A DNA stretch of 64,000 nucleotides from Microvirga aerilata (GTDB lineage Bacteria; Pseudomonadota; Alphaproteobacteria; Rhizobiales; Beijerinckiaceae): contig NZ_JAEQMY010000003.1 of NCBI RefSeq assembly GCF_016743775.1, positions 124,001 through 188,000 of the forward strand. The letters run 5' to 3'. This document shows, in pieces, positions 29,629 through 39,152 of the stretch. The number at the start of each line of letters is the position of its first letter. Position 1 is the first letter of the stretch. The notes under the pieces were generated by a model, which had not been told where the DNA came from, made no database searches, and saw only the letters and a program-made list of their open reading frames with translations. The translations under genes and the position numbers were made by a program.

Positions 29629-30051
29629 ATGCGTCACGGATTCCGTGGTCGTCGCTTCAACCGCACGACCGAACACCGCAAGGCCATGTTCGCCAATATG
29701 GCGGCTGCGCTGATCAAGCACGAGCAGATCGTCACGACCCTGCCGAAGGCGAAGGACCTGCGTCCCGTCGTCGAGAAGCTGATCACGCTGGGCAAGCGCG
29801 GCGACCTGCATGCCCGTCGCCTTGCCATGTCGCAGCTGCGCGACGAAGGCATGGTCAAGAAGCTCTTCGCGGTCCTCGGCCCGCGCTACCAGGAGCGTCA
29901 GGGTGGCTATACCCGCGTCCTGAAGGCCGGCTTCCGCTACGGTGACAACGCCCCGATGGCCGTGATCGAGTTCGTGGACCGCGACGTGGATGCGCGCGGC
30001 CAGGATTCGGGCCCGACCATGAAGGACGAGCTCGTCGAGGCCGCTGAGTAA
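29629..30051 (+). CDS. rplQ: 50S ribosomal protein L17
   Basis: 140 residues. [20 protein letters not shown] and [20 protein letters not shown] are diagnostic. Last gene of the alpha operon, followed by a strong terminator. Confidence 0.98.
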   Translation: MRHGFRGRRFNRTTEHRKAMFANMAAALIKHEQIVTTLPKAKDLRPVVEKLITLGKRGDLHARRLAMSQLRDEGMVKKLFAVLGPRYQERQGGYTRVLKAGFRYGDNAPMAVIEFVDRDVDARGQDSGPTMKDELVEAAE

Positions 30052-30075
30052 GCGCCTGGTTCTGAGACTTTCATC

Positions 30076-30106
30076 AAGGGCGGTCCTTCGGGCCGCCCTT
30101 TTTGTT
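30076..30106 (+). terminator. Intrinsic terminator after rplQ
   Basis: Stem AAGGGCGGTCC / GGCCGCCCTTT around a TTCG tetraloop, followed by a T-run. It ends the long ribosomal transcription unit. Confidence 0.9.
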
Positions 30107-30200
30107 TCCGGGCTGGCTCACCGGCCTGATCGCTTGGAACTTGGTGTTTCCGGTCCCACGTTTTATCGAAGACCCTCGTTGATCAAGGGATTCGCCTGCC

Positions 30201-31607
<1,407 letters not shown>

Positions 31608-31669
31608 GCGGGACGGCAGCGTGCGGATCGGCTATTGATGTTGGGGTAATCCTTGAGTCCCCGATCATC

Positions 31670-32992
31670 ATGAGCGACCTGTTTACATCCGCCGGCCTCG
31701 ACCAGAATGCCCCCCGTCCGCTGGCGGACAGGATGCGGCCAACCAAGCTCTCCGAGGTGGTCGGTCAGGACCATCTCGTTGGACCAGACGGAATTCTGAC
31801 CCGGCTGATTGCCTCGAAGTCCCTTGGTTCCCTGATCTTCTGGGGGCCTCCCGGCACCGGCAAGACAACGGTCGCGCGGCTTCTCGCCCATGAGACCGAG
31901 CTGCACTTCGACCAGATTTCGGCGATTTTCTCCGGTGTGGCGGACCTCAAGAAGATGTTCGAGACCGCCCGGCATCGCCGGTCGACGGGCAAGGGGACGC
32001 TGCTCTTCGTGGACGAGATCCACCGTTTCAACCGGGCCCAGCTCGATGCCTTCCTGCCTGTGATGGAAGACGGCACCATCACTCTGGTAGGAGCTACCAC
32101 CGAGAACCCGTCCTTCGAGCTGAATGCGGCGCTTCTCTCCCGGGCCCGGGTGCTTCTCTTCAGATCCCTCGACGAGGAGGCGATCGGGAAGATCCTGGCA
32201 CGGGCGGAGGGGATCACGGGGAAAAGCCTGCCGCTCGACGAGGAGGCGAGGGCGTCCCTGGTGCGCATGGCGGATGGAGACGGGCGCGCCGTGCTGACCC
32301 TGGCGGAAGAAGTCTGGCGGTCGGCCAAGCCTGATGAGGTTTTCGACGCCGAGCAGCTGCAGGAGATCATCCAGCGGCGCGCGCCGATCTACGACAAGGG
32401 GCAGGAGGGGCACTACAACCTCATCTCCGCCCTGCACAAGACCATCCGCGGCTCCGATCCGGATGCGGCGCTCTATTATCTGACGCGCATGTTGGATGCA
32501 GGCGAGGACCGGCTCTTCATCGCGCGCCGTCTGGTGCGGGCGGCGGTGGAGGACATCGGCATGGCCGATCCGCAGGCGCTGGTTATCGCCAACGCGGCCA
32601 AGGACGCCTTCGACTTCCTCGGCTCGCCTGAGGGTGAACTGGCGCTCGCTCAGGCCGCCGTCTATCTCGCCACAGCGCCGAAATCGAACGCCCTCTACAC
32701 AGCCTACAAGGCGGCCACGCGGGTGGCGAAGGAGCATGGCTCCCTCATGCCGCCCAAGACCATCCTGAACGCGCCGACCAAGCTCATGAAGCAGATCGGC
32801 TATGGGGAGAGCTACGCCTACGACCACGACGAGCCGGACGCCTTTTCGGGCCAGGATTACTGGCCGGACAAGCTGGGTCGGCAATCCTTCTATGAGCCGG
32901 TGGATCGCGGCTTCGAGCGGGAGATCGGGAAGCGGCTCGAGTGGTGGGAGAGGCTGCGCCGGGAGCGGCGGGGCAAGGACGGGCAGGAGTAG
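31670..32992 (+). CDS. rarA: Replication-associated recombination protein A (RarA/MgsA)
   Basis: 440 residues, a AAA+ clamp-loader-like ATPase acting at stalled forks. Walker A GPPGTGKTT is at residues 59-67, Walker B is LLFVDEIHRFN, and sensor 1 is LVGATTENPSF. The C-terminal tetramerisation segment includes EDIGMADPQAL and TAYKAATRVAKEHG. 62 nt after the protease, with crcB starting 4 nt after its stop, so the two are probably co-transcribed. Confidence 0.96.
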   Translation: MSDLFTSAGLDQNAPRPLADRMRPTKLSEVVGQDHLVGPDGILTRLIASKSLGSLIFWGPPGTGKTTVARLLAHETELHFDQISAIFSGVADLKKMFETARHRRSTGKGTLLFVDEIHRFNRAQLDAFLPVMEDGTITLVGATTENPSFELNAALLSRARVLLFRSLDEEAIGKILARAEGITGKSLPLDEEARASLVRMADGDGRAVLTLAEEVWRSAKPDEVFDAEQLQEIIQRRAPIYDKGQEGHYNLISALHKTIRGSDPDAALYYLTRMLDAGEDRLFIARRLVRAAVEDIGMADPQALVIANAAKDAFDFLGSPEGELALAQAAVYLATAPKSNALYTAYKAATRVAKEHGSLMPPKTILNAPTKLMKQIGYGESYAYDHDEPDAFSGQDYWPDKLGRQSFYEPVDRGFEREIGKRLEWWERLRRERRGKDGQE

Positions 32993-32996
32993 ATCC

Positions 32997-33383
32997 GTGA
33001 ACTCCTATCTCCTTGTGTTCCTCGGCGCCGGTATCGGCGGCTCTCTGCGCCACGCAATTAATCTCGGCTGCACGCGCTTCTGCGGACCGGCCTTTCCGTG
33101 GGGGACCCTGACGGTGAACGTTCTGGGCTCCTTCGTCATGGGCGCCTGCGCCGCGTGGCTCGCCCTCAAGGCGGGCGAGGAGTGGAGCCTGCCCTTGAGG
33201 CTGTTTCTGACAACGGGAATTCTCGGCGGGTTCACCACGTTCTCGGCCTTCTCGCTCGATGCGGTGCTGCTCTGGGAGAGGGGCGAGACAGGGACCGCCG
33301 TTACCTATGTGGCAGCTTCGGTTCTTCTCTCGCTTGCCGGGCTGGTCGCCGGTCTTGCTCTGGTTCGAGGCATATCGGCCTAA
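32997..33383 (+). CDS. crcB: Fluoride ion channel/exporter CrcB (Fluc)
   Basis: 128 residues from a GTG at 32997, just behind the CAGGAG end of rarA. Four membrane helices are evident. Fluc motifs: GAGIGGSLRH, TVNVLGSFVMG and GGFTTFSAFSLD (the Phe box and Thr/Ser pore). It forms a dual-topology dimer that expels fluoride. No fluoride riboswitch precedes it, since it abuts rarA. Confidence 0.93.
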   Translation: MNSYLLVFLGAGIGGSLRHAINLGCTRFCGPAFPWGTLTVNVLGSFVMGACAAWLALKAGEEWSLPLRLFLTTGILGGFTTFSAFSLDAVLLWERGETGTAVTYVAASVLLSLAGLVAGLALVRGISA

Positions 33384-33426
33384 ACCTCGATTGCCGCCCG
33401 CGCGGCGCTCTGGTACCCACACAGAC

Positions 33427-34680
33427 ATGAGAAAAAGCGGTTCAGGACAGAATGGTGCCCGTGGCGGGCGGAAGGAATCTCGGCAGGGCTTTCGCTCCCG
33501 GGAGGACAGGCCTGCGCGCAAGGCGCCAGCGAAGCAGCGCAGCGTGAAATCGGCTGCGGCCAAGCCACGCCCGGCGCCGGCCCTGCGCGAGGCGCCTGCG
33601 TTACGGCCTCAGGCAAAGCCCGCACCGGCGGAGGCTCCCCGTCAGACCCGGGCGCAAGCCAAGGCGGAGGCCCAGGAGGTTCTGGCGACAGGCGTGCAGA
33701 CCCTCGTGGTCGAACCCGACGAGGCCGACATGCGCGTCGACCGCTTCCTGGTCGCCCGCTTCCCGCAACTGGCCTTCACCCATATCCAGCGCATCGTCCG
33801 CAAGGGCGAGCTGCGCATCGACGGGAAGCGGGCGCAGCCCAACGAACGTTTGGTTGCCGGTCAAAAGGTGCGCGTGCCGCCGCTGAAGCTCGATCAGCCG
33901 AGGCCCGTCTCCCGCAGCTCCGCCAAGGATCAGGATGACCGCGAGTTCCTGAAGTCGATCACGCTCTACGAGGACAAGGATGTTCTCATCATCAACAAGC
34001 CCATGGGCCTGGCGGTCCAGGGCGGTTCCGGCACCAAGCGGCATGTGGATGGATTGCTCGAAAGCCTACAGGACGAGGAGGGGCAGAAGCCCCGCCTCGT
34101 GCATCGCCTCGACAAGGACACGGCCGGCTGTCTCGTGATCGCCAAGACGCGCTTTGCCGCGTCCACCATGGCGAAGTCCTTCCGCGCCCGCACGACGCGC
34201 AAGATCTACTGGGCGCTCGTGGCCGGCGTGCCGCGGGTCAAGCAGGGGCGGGTGTCCACCTATCTCGCCAAGGAAGGCGATGAGGGCGATTCCCGCATGC
34301 GCGTTGCCAAGCACGGCGACGAGGGTGCAAGCCACGCGCTGACCTACTACGCCATCGTCGATACGGCAGCGCAGAAGCTTGCCTGGCTGTCCCTGAAGCC
34401 GGTGACCGGACGCACGCACCAGCTGCGCGCGCACGCGGCCCATATCGGCCACCCGATTGTCGGCGATCCCAAGTATTTCGACATCGAGAACTGGGAGCTG
34501 CCGGGGGGTATCCAGAACAAGCTGCATCTTCTGGCGCGCCGCATCGTCATCGCCCATCCGAGAACCGGCAAGCCCATCGACATCACCGCGCCGCTGCCGT
34601 CTCACATGCAGCAGAGCTTCAATCTTCTCGGCTTCGACACGAGCCGCTACGACCCCATCGTCGAGGCGCCCGAAGACTAG
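33427..34680 (+). CDS. RluC/RluD-type 23S rRNA pseudouridine synthase
   Basis: 417 residues. The first ~95 residues are a Lys/Ala/Pro/Arg-rich disordered extension. An S4 RNA-binding domain follows (about 100-160: RVDRFLVARFPQ...GELRIDGKRA), then the catalytic domain with HRLDKDTAG (catalytic Asp about residue 229) and GRTHQLRAHAAHIGHPIVGD. It isomerises uridines in 23S rRNA; the architecture fits RluC best. Downstream synteny is broken by a ~4.4-kb stretch. Confidence 0.93.
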   Translation: MRKSGSGQNGARGGRKESRQGFRSREDRPARKAPAKQRSVKSAAAKPRPAPALREAPALRPQAKPAPAEAPRQTRAQAKAEAQEVLATGVQTLVVEPDEADMRVDRFLVARFPQLAFTHIQRIVRKGELRIDGKRAQPNERLVAGQKVRVPPLKLDQPRPVSRSSAKDQDDREFLKSITLYEDKDVLIINKPMGLAVQGGSGTKRHVDGLLESLQDEEGQKPRLVHRLDKDTAGCLVIAKTRFAASTMAKSFRARTTRKIYWALVAGVPRVKQGRVSTYLAKEGDEGDSRMRVAKHGDEGASHALTYYAIVDTAAQKLAWLSLKPVTGRTHQLRAHAAHIGHPIVGDPKYFDIENWELPGGIQNKLHLLARRIVIAHPRTGKPIDITAPLPSHMQQSFNLLGFDTSRYDPIVEAPED

Positions 34681-34780
34681 CGTTCAGTACCACTTTCGAT
34701 CCCTCCGCCTGTCGCACTTTCGCCTCGCATGGCGCGCAGCATCGGGTGTCTCGGTCAGCCACCCGGCTGCCTGAGCCCTA

Positions 34781-34888
34781 GCGCATCGTGCGGAAAAGTG
34801 GACACGGTTTCTGCCCGAACGATGCGCTGCTTCAACGTGAGCATCGGATGGATCCCAAAAGTGGGGTCCACTTTTGGGTCCGATGCTC
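34781..34888. repeat. Double palindromic repeat (GCGCATCGT family)
   Basis: Palindrome 1: GCGCATCGT (34781-34789) and ACGATGCGC (34819-34827). Palindrome 2: GAGCATCGGA (34839-34848) and TCCGATGCTC (34879-34888) enclosing a long second stem CCCAAAAGTGG/CCACTTTTGGG with a 3-nt loop. Related arms occur at 47925-47994. Short GCATCG/GTGGAT-type repeats are common in Rhizobiales intergenic DNA. Confidence 0.8.
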
Positions 34889-34905
34889 TAGCAGGGAGGA
34901 GATCG

Positions 34906-35367
34906 ATGGAACACAAGCCTCTTGATCAGCTCCGTAGCGTAGCCGACGTTCAGCCGAGGCCCTTGTCCCGGCAGGAACGACTTCAGCGTTGGATCGACCT
35001 GCTCGAACGGGATCCCACGCGGCGCCTGAACTCCCTCGGTGAAATCGAGTACAAGCCCCCCGCAGAGAGAGCCTTGGTTCGCGAGGACGATTCTCCACTG
35101 ACCCTGGCCTATGACGACCCCGTGCTCAGGGCCGACGGTCTGGCAAGCGACAGGCTCGGCGATGCGATGCGCTACTTCGCCCTGTCGGACGGTCAGGCCC
35201 ATTATGCCCTTTGCTCCTGCCTGAGCGGGCACACGATGGAGGCTTCCACCTGTGCCCAGCGGCTGCGCAACGCAACAGGGAACGTCACCTGGCAATCGGC
35301 CGTGGGGGCCTGGGCCCTGGCGGCGCTTGCGGTGAGCCTGCCCGGCCTGGTCTACCTGCTGAGCTGA
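34906..35367 (+). CDS. Hypothetical protein with C-terminal membrane anchor
   Basis: 153 residues, not recognised. The N-terminal ~130 residues are soluble and charged (RLQRWIDLLERDPTRRLNSL). The C-terminal ~20 residues form one hydrophobic helix (GAWALAALAVSLPGLVYLLS), suggesting a tail-anchored cytosolic domain. A strong ribosome binding site (GGGAGGAG) supports the start. It lies right after the double-palindrome repeat in an accessory-looking stretch. Confidence 0.75.
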   Translation: MEHKPLDQLRSVADVQPRPLSRQERLQRWIDLLERDPTRRLNSLGEIEYKPPAERALVREDDSPLTLAYDDPVLRADGLASDRLGDAMRYFALSDGQAHYALCSCLSGHTMEASTCAQRLRNATGNVTWQSAVGAWALAALAVSLPGLVYLLS

Positions 35368-35392
35368 CGCGAACCTTTGAAGTTGGAGACCT

Positions 35393-35419
35393 CATCAGGA
35401 GGCATTTAGTCTCCTGATG
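35393..35419. promoter_or_regulatory. Palindrome ahead of a GNAT gene
   Basis: Perfect 9-bp arms CATCAGGAG and CTCCTGATG with a 9-nt loop, 70 nt before the acetyltransferase start. There is no U-run. It could be an operator or an mRNA 3' structure for the preceding gene; undetermined. Confidence 0.4.
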
Positions 35420-35488
35420 GCGCCTGCGACTGTTGCAAGCTCCTCCTGAATCGGAGACAAAGCGGCAGAACTCAAAGGCGCCTTCACC

Positions 35489-36079
35489 ATGCTGCACATC
35501 GAGCCCGTGACACTCTCGACAGACCGGCTGACCTTGCGGCCGTTGAGCCTCGCGGACGTTCCGGCGCTCGGGCAGGCCGCCAGCGACGGCGCCTTGTGGG
35601 AAAAGACCACCACCACGGTGCCGCAAGCGGACGGCTTCGATGGCTATGTGCGGAAGGCCCTGGATCTGCAGGCGGCAGGTCTTGCGCTTCCCTTCGCGAC
35701 CGTTGTGAACGACGGCAACCGCGTCGTCGGCTCCACCCGCTACATGAACATCGATGCGGTCAACCGCAGGGTTGAGATCGGCACCACCTGGATCGCGAAA
35801 TCCTGGCAGAGAACCTTCGTCAACACCCATGCCAAGTTCCTCATGCTGCGGCATGCCTTCGAGGTCCTCGGCTGCATCGCGGTCGAGATCCGCACCCATT
35901 CCCGCAACGATCAGTCCCGCGCCGCCATCGAGCGCCTGGGGGCGAGGCTCGACGGCATCCTGCGCCGGCACATGATCATGCCCGACGGGCATATTCGCGA
36001 CACGGCGGTCTACAGCATCCTTCCTGAGGAGTGGCCGGAGGTGAAAGCCCGCCTGGAGCAGCGGCTCGCCTCCGCCTGA
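35489..36079 (+). CDS. GNAT family N-acetyltransferase (RimJ/RimL-like)
   Basis: 196 residues. The layout is that of RimL-type acetyltransferases: an N-terminal LSTDRLTLRPLSLADVPAL, a central VVGSTRYMNIDAVNRRVEIG, and the acetyl-CoA region RHAFEVLGCIAVEIRTHSRN followed by SRAAIERLGARLDGILRRH. The substrate (protein N-terminus or small molecule) is unknown. It stands alone and converges on the nucleotidase-like gene. Confidence 0.88.
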   Translation: MLHIEPVTLSTDRLTLRPLSLADVPALGQAASDGALWEKTTTTVPQADGFDGYVRKALDLQAAGLALPFATVVNDGNRVVGSTRYMNIDAVNRRVEIGTTWIAKSWQRTFVNTHAKFLMLRHAFEVLGCIAVEIRTHSRNDQSRAAIERLGARLDGILRRHMIMPDGHIRDTAVYSILPEEWPEVKARLEQRLASA

Positions 36080-36088
36080 GGATCGTTC

Positions 36089-36556
36089 TCAGAGAAACCC
36101 TTGCTCCCGCAGGCGCTTGATCGAGCCTGCCGCGCTCCTGTGATGAATGAAGATGCCGCCGGCTCCCTCCCAGAGGTTGCGGTACTTGTCCCGGTCGTCG
36201 ACCAGGGCGTCGCCCGGGCGGCAGTGTTCGCGCTTCAGGGCGGCCGTGGTGGTGATCACCTCGGTGCCGGGGAAGTGCCGCTCCGCCCATCGGCGCTTCT
36301 GCGGCTCGGCCCAGGCGCCACGGGGCAGGCCGGTGAGGATGACGGGGTTGAGCGACCGGACGGCTTCGAACAGCTCCATGGCATCGGGCAGCAGGTCGAG
36401 GCTGTTGAAGAAATCAGGCGTTGAGGCGAGCTCGGACCAGAACCGCTTCAGGCCAAACCGGCGCTCGTACTCGCCCGGAGACATCCCGAAGATACGGGAC
36501 GCGCCCTTGTCGAAGTCCGCCAGCACCCCGTCGCAATCCAGGAACACGGTCGGCAT
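36089..36556 (-). CDS. HAD-like 5'-deoxynucleotidase-type hydrolase
   Basis: 155 residues from the ATG at 36554-36556 (MPTVFLDCDGVLADFD). Motif I DCDGVLADFD holds the catalytic Asp pair, motif II is VILTGLP, and motif III is ALVDDRDKYRNLWEGAGG. The pattern matches the NT5C-like (type C 5'-nucleotidase) branch; substrate assignment is inference. The frame is open for 24 codons upstream without conserved features. Confidence 0.82.
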   Translation of the reverse strand: MPTVFLDCDGVLADFDKGASRIFGMSPGEYERRFGLKRFWSELASTPDFFNSLDLLPDAMELFEAVRSLNPVILTGLPRGAWAEPQKRRWAERHFPGTEVITTTAALKREHCRPGDALVDDRDKYRNLWEGAGGIFIHHRSAAGSIKRLREQGFL

Positions 36557-36732
36557 GAATTGGGTCTTCCTCCGCTCACGATGCAGGCTTGGGCAGGAGC
36601 ACCTCCTGCCCATCACGAAACCGGCCATGAGGGGCGTTGTTCCTCCCTGGTTCGGCTCAAGCGCTACCGTTGCCGGAACGCCGCCTGCCGGATGGAGTTG
36701 ATTCCGGTAAGGCGTGTCAGGTGGATTGAAGC

Positions 36733-37008
36733 ATGAGCAGCGCTGTTCGCGACAACGTCGCCAATCATCGGTTCGAGCTCGAGCGGAACGGGCAGCTTGC
36801 CTTTGCGACCTATGAGCGCCGGGGATCGGCCCTCGTGATCCGGCATGTGGAGGCCGCGATCTCCTTGCGAGGCACGGGGGCCGCCGGCGAATTGATGCGC
36901 GGGGTTGCCGAGATCGCCCGCTCCGAAGGACGCACGATCAAGCCGCTCTGCGGCTATGCCTGGGCCTGGATCCGTCGCCACAAGGAATATGCCGACCTCC
37001 TGAACTGA
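36733..37008 (+). CDS. Small GNAT-type acetyltransferase (YjdJ-like)
   Basis: 91 residues. It has the compact single-domain pattern: an N-terminal NVANHRFELERNGQLAFATY, a middle VEAAISLRGTGAAGELMRGV (acetyl-CoA loop), and a C-terminal IKPLCGYAWAWIRRHKEYADLL. Members of this group are often found as stand-alone genes; the acceptor is unknown. The start is supported by length and family pattern. Confidence 0.85.
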   Translation: MSSAVRDNVANHRFELERNGQLAFATYERRGSALVIRHVEAAISLRGTGAAGELMRGVAEIARSEGRTIKPLCGYAWAWIRRHKEYADLLN

Positions 37009-37124
37009 ATGCCGATCCCCTCCATCCGGTGGGTGTGCCCATTCGCCGTACTGCGATCTGCGTCAAAGTGAACTAAACAGCGGCTCCTTAAAAAAACTTC
37101 AAATCGCGCTAGGGGGCGCCGCCT

Positions 37125-38897
37125 GTGACCAACGTTCTCGAGAAAGCAAGAAGGCTGTTGACCAGAAGAGGCGTGGCCATCACCGCCGCCATCCTTGCCC
37201 TGATCGTCGCGGCCGCCGTGTTCATGGCTCCCCGACTCCTTGCCGAGCCTGTGGCTGAGATCAGCTATTCGGATTTCGCGCGGGAGCTTGCCGAGAAGAA
37301 GGTTCAGAAGGTTCTGATCGAGAGTGGCGGACTGTCCGTCTCGACGGGCGAGCGGACCGTGTTCGTTCGCCTGCCCAACGGCCTCGTGAGCGCGGACTAT
37401 ATCGAGCGGATCACGGCTGCCGGCGCAGAGGTGGACTTCAAGAAGCCCGGCTTCGATCCCGCCCACATGGCCAGCATCCTGGTGCCGCTGATCTTGGTTG
37501 CGGCCGTGCTCGTCATGCTGGCCATCCAGACCGATTTCAAGCCGACCTCCCGCTGGCCGCGCGTGATCCGAGGCATCCCGAACCGCTTCGACGATGTCGC
37601 CGGCCAGAACGAGGCCAAGGCCGAGCTCCAGGAGGTGATCGCCTTCCTGAAGGATTCCGAAGCCTTCACGAAGGTCGGCGCCCGCATCCCCCGCGGCCTC
37701 CTGATGGTTGGGCCACCCGGAACGGGCAAGACCCTGATCGCCAAGGCCCTGGCCGGCGAGGCCGGCGTCTCCTTCATGGCCGTGTCGGGAAGCGACTTCT
37801 CGGCTCCACTCATCGGTATTGCCAAGGGGCGGGTTTCGAAGCTGTTCGAGCAGGCCCGGAAAAAGGCGCCCTGCCTGATTTTCATCGACGAGATCGATGC
37901 CATCGGCCGCAAGCGCGGCGGTGGCGGATCCGCGGCCGACCGGGAGTTCGAGGCGACGCTTAACCAGCTTCTTGTGGAGATGGATGGCTTCAACACCACC
38001 GCTGGCGTGATCGTGATCGGGGCTACCAACCGCGTCGACGTGCTCGATCCCGCGCTCCTGCGCCCCGGCCGGTTCGACCGCCAGGTTCACATCGGTCTTC
38101 CCGACATCGGCGGCCGTGAGGCGATCCTCAACGTTCACGCCCGGAACGTGAAGCTTGCCGATGGGGTCAATCTGGCATCCATCGCGAAGGGCACGCCCGG
38201 ATTCTCGGGTGCCGACCTCGGCAACCTCCTGAACGAGGCCGCGATCTTCGCAGCCCGTGAGGGCATGGACGCGGTCACCCGCGAGCATCTGGAAGCGGCC
38301 CGCAACAAGATCATCATGGGCCTCGAGCGGCGCTCCCTCGTCGTCTCGGCGGAAGAGCGCAGGCTCGTGGCCGTCCACGAGGCGGGGCATGCCCTGTGCG
38401 CTTGCCTGCTGCCCGAATCCGACAAGGTGCACAGCGCCACCATCATTCCCCATGGCCAGGCGCTCGGCCTCGTCATGCGGCTGCCCGACCACGACCGGTT
38501 CTGCATTCCGGTGGAGAAGCTGGAGGCCGATCTCATCGTCGCCATGGGCGGACGGGCTGCCGAGGAGGTGGTGTTCGGCCCCAAGAAAGTGACGACGGGG
38601 GCAGCCAGCGACATTGCTCACGCCACCAACATCGTGACCCGGATGGTGACCGAGTGGGGCATGAGCCCGGCCATCGGCATGGTACGGATTTCGCGTTCCG
38701 GCGAGAGCCTGCCGCGCGAGGTGGAGCAGGAAATCCGCCGCATCATCGAAGAGATGTATGACGCCGCCAAGGCCTGCATCGCAGAGAACCGGGGAGCGCT
38801 GGATGCTCTCATTGAAGCGCTCCTGGAGCACGAAACGATCGAGGGTGACGAGGTCCGCCGGATCGTTCTGAGGCAGGAGGCGAGGCTGGCTGCCTGA
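37125..38897 (+). CDS. FtsH-type membrane AAA zinc metalloprotease, divergent
   Basis: 590 residues from GTG 37125. TM helices at about 18-36 and 115-134 flank a short periplasmic domain. The AAA module has Walker A GPPGTGKT (196-203) and Walker B LIFIDEID (251-258). The zinc site is HEAGH (418-422) with Asp496 as third ligand. The pore loop is unusual: where E. coli FtsH has Phe228 (MFVGVG), this protein has Leu229 (PLIGIA). The C-terminus is short and lacks the segment before the final coiled coil. Likely an accessory FtsH paralogue, so the symbol ftsH is not assigned. Confidence 0.92.
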   Translation: MTNVLEKARRLLTRRGVAITAAILALIVAAAVFMAPRLLAEPVAEISYSDFARELAEKKVQKVLIESGGLSVSTGERTVFVRLPNGLVSADYIERITAAGAEVDFKKPGFDPAHMASILVPLILVAAVLVMLAIQTDFKPTSRWPRVIRGIPNRFDDVAGQNEAKAELQEVIAFLKDSEAFTKVGARIPRGLLMVGPPGTGKTLIAKALAGEAGVSFMAVSGSDFSAPLIGIAKGRVSKLFEQARKKAPCLIFIDEIDAIGRKRGGGGSAADREFEATLNQLLVEMDGFNTTAGVIVIGATNRVDVLDPALLRPGRFDRQVHIGLPDIGGREAILNVHARNVKLADGVNLASIAKGTPGFSGADLGNLLNEAAIFAAREGMDAVTREHLEAARNKIIMGLERRSLVVSAEERRLVAVHEAGHALCACLLPESDKVHSATIIPHGQALGLVMRLPDHDRFCIPVEKLEADLIVAMGGRAAEEVVFGPKKVTTGAASDIAHATNIVTRMVTEWGMSPAIGMVRISRSGESLPREVEQEIRRIIEEMYDAAKACIAENRGALDALIEALLEHETIEGDEVRRIVLRQEARLAA

Positions 38898-38997
38898 CGG
38901 GCAGCCGGTCTCCCGGCTCATTCCCCATCGGTGGCCGAGCTCACCCTGGCAGTGCCGAGGATTATTGAATAAGGTGCCCTGCAAAAGGGGCTCAACC

Positions 38998-39123
38998 ATG
39001 AAGCATGTCATTCGCGTCACCGTCGTCATCGGCCTTGGATTGCTGGCGACAGCCTGTGACAAATGCGGGAACTGGAATCTGAACACGCCGCAGCTCTGCC
39101 GCGGCACCGCCCCGCAGAGCTGA
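38998..39123 (+). CDS. Small Cys-rich lipoprotein (41 residues)
   Basis: ATG 38998-39000, after an AAAAGGGG ribosome binding site, to TGA 39121-39123. Residues 1-19 form a lipoprotein signal with the lipobox LLATAC. The mature part is only about 22 residues and contains two further cysteines (CDKCGNWNLNTPQLC). No function is known. Codon use and ribosome binding site look real, but such short frames are uncertain. Confidence 0.6.
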   Translation: MKHVIRVTVVIGLGLLATACDKCGNWNLNTPQLCRGTAPQS

Positions 39124-39152
39124 TTTCGGCAGGCACCGGTCGGGAGAAATCC

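Noticed and set aside
32900..32997. Fluoride riboswitch ahead of crcB
   Set aside because: crcB starts 4 nt after the rarA stop, so there is no room for an aptamer outside coding sequence, and no such structure was recognised.
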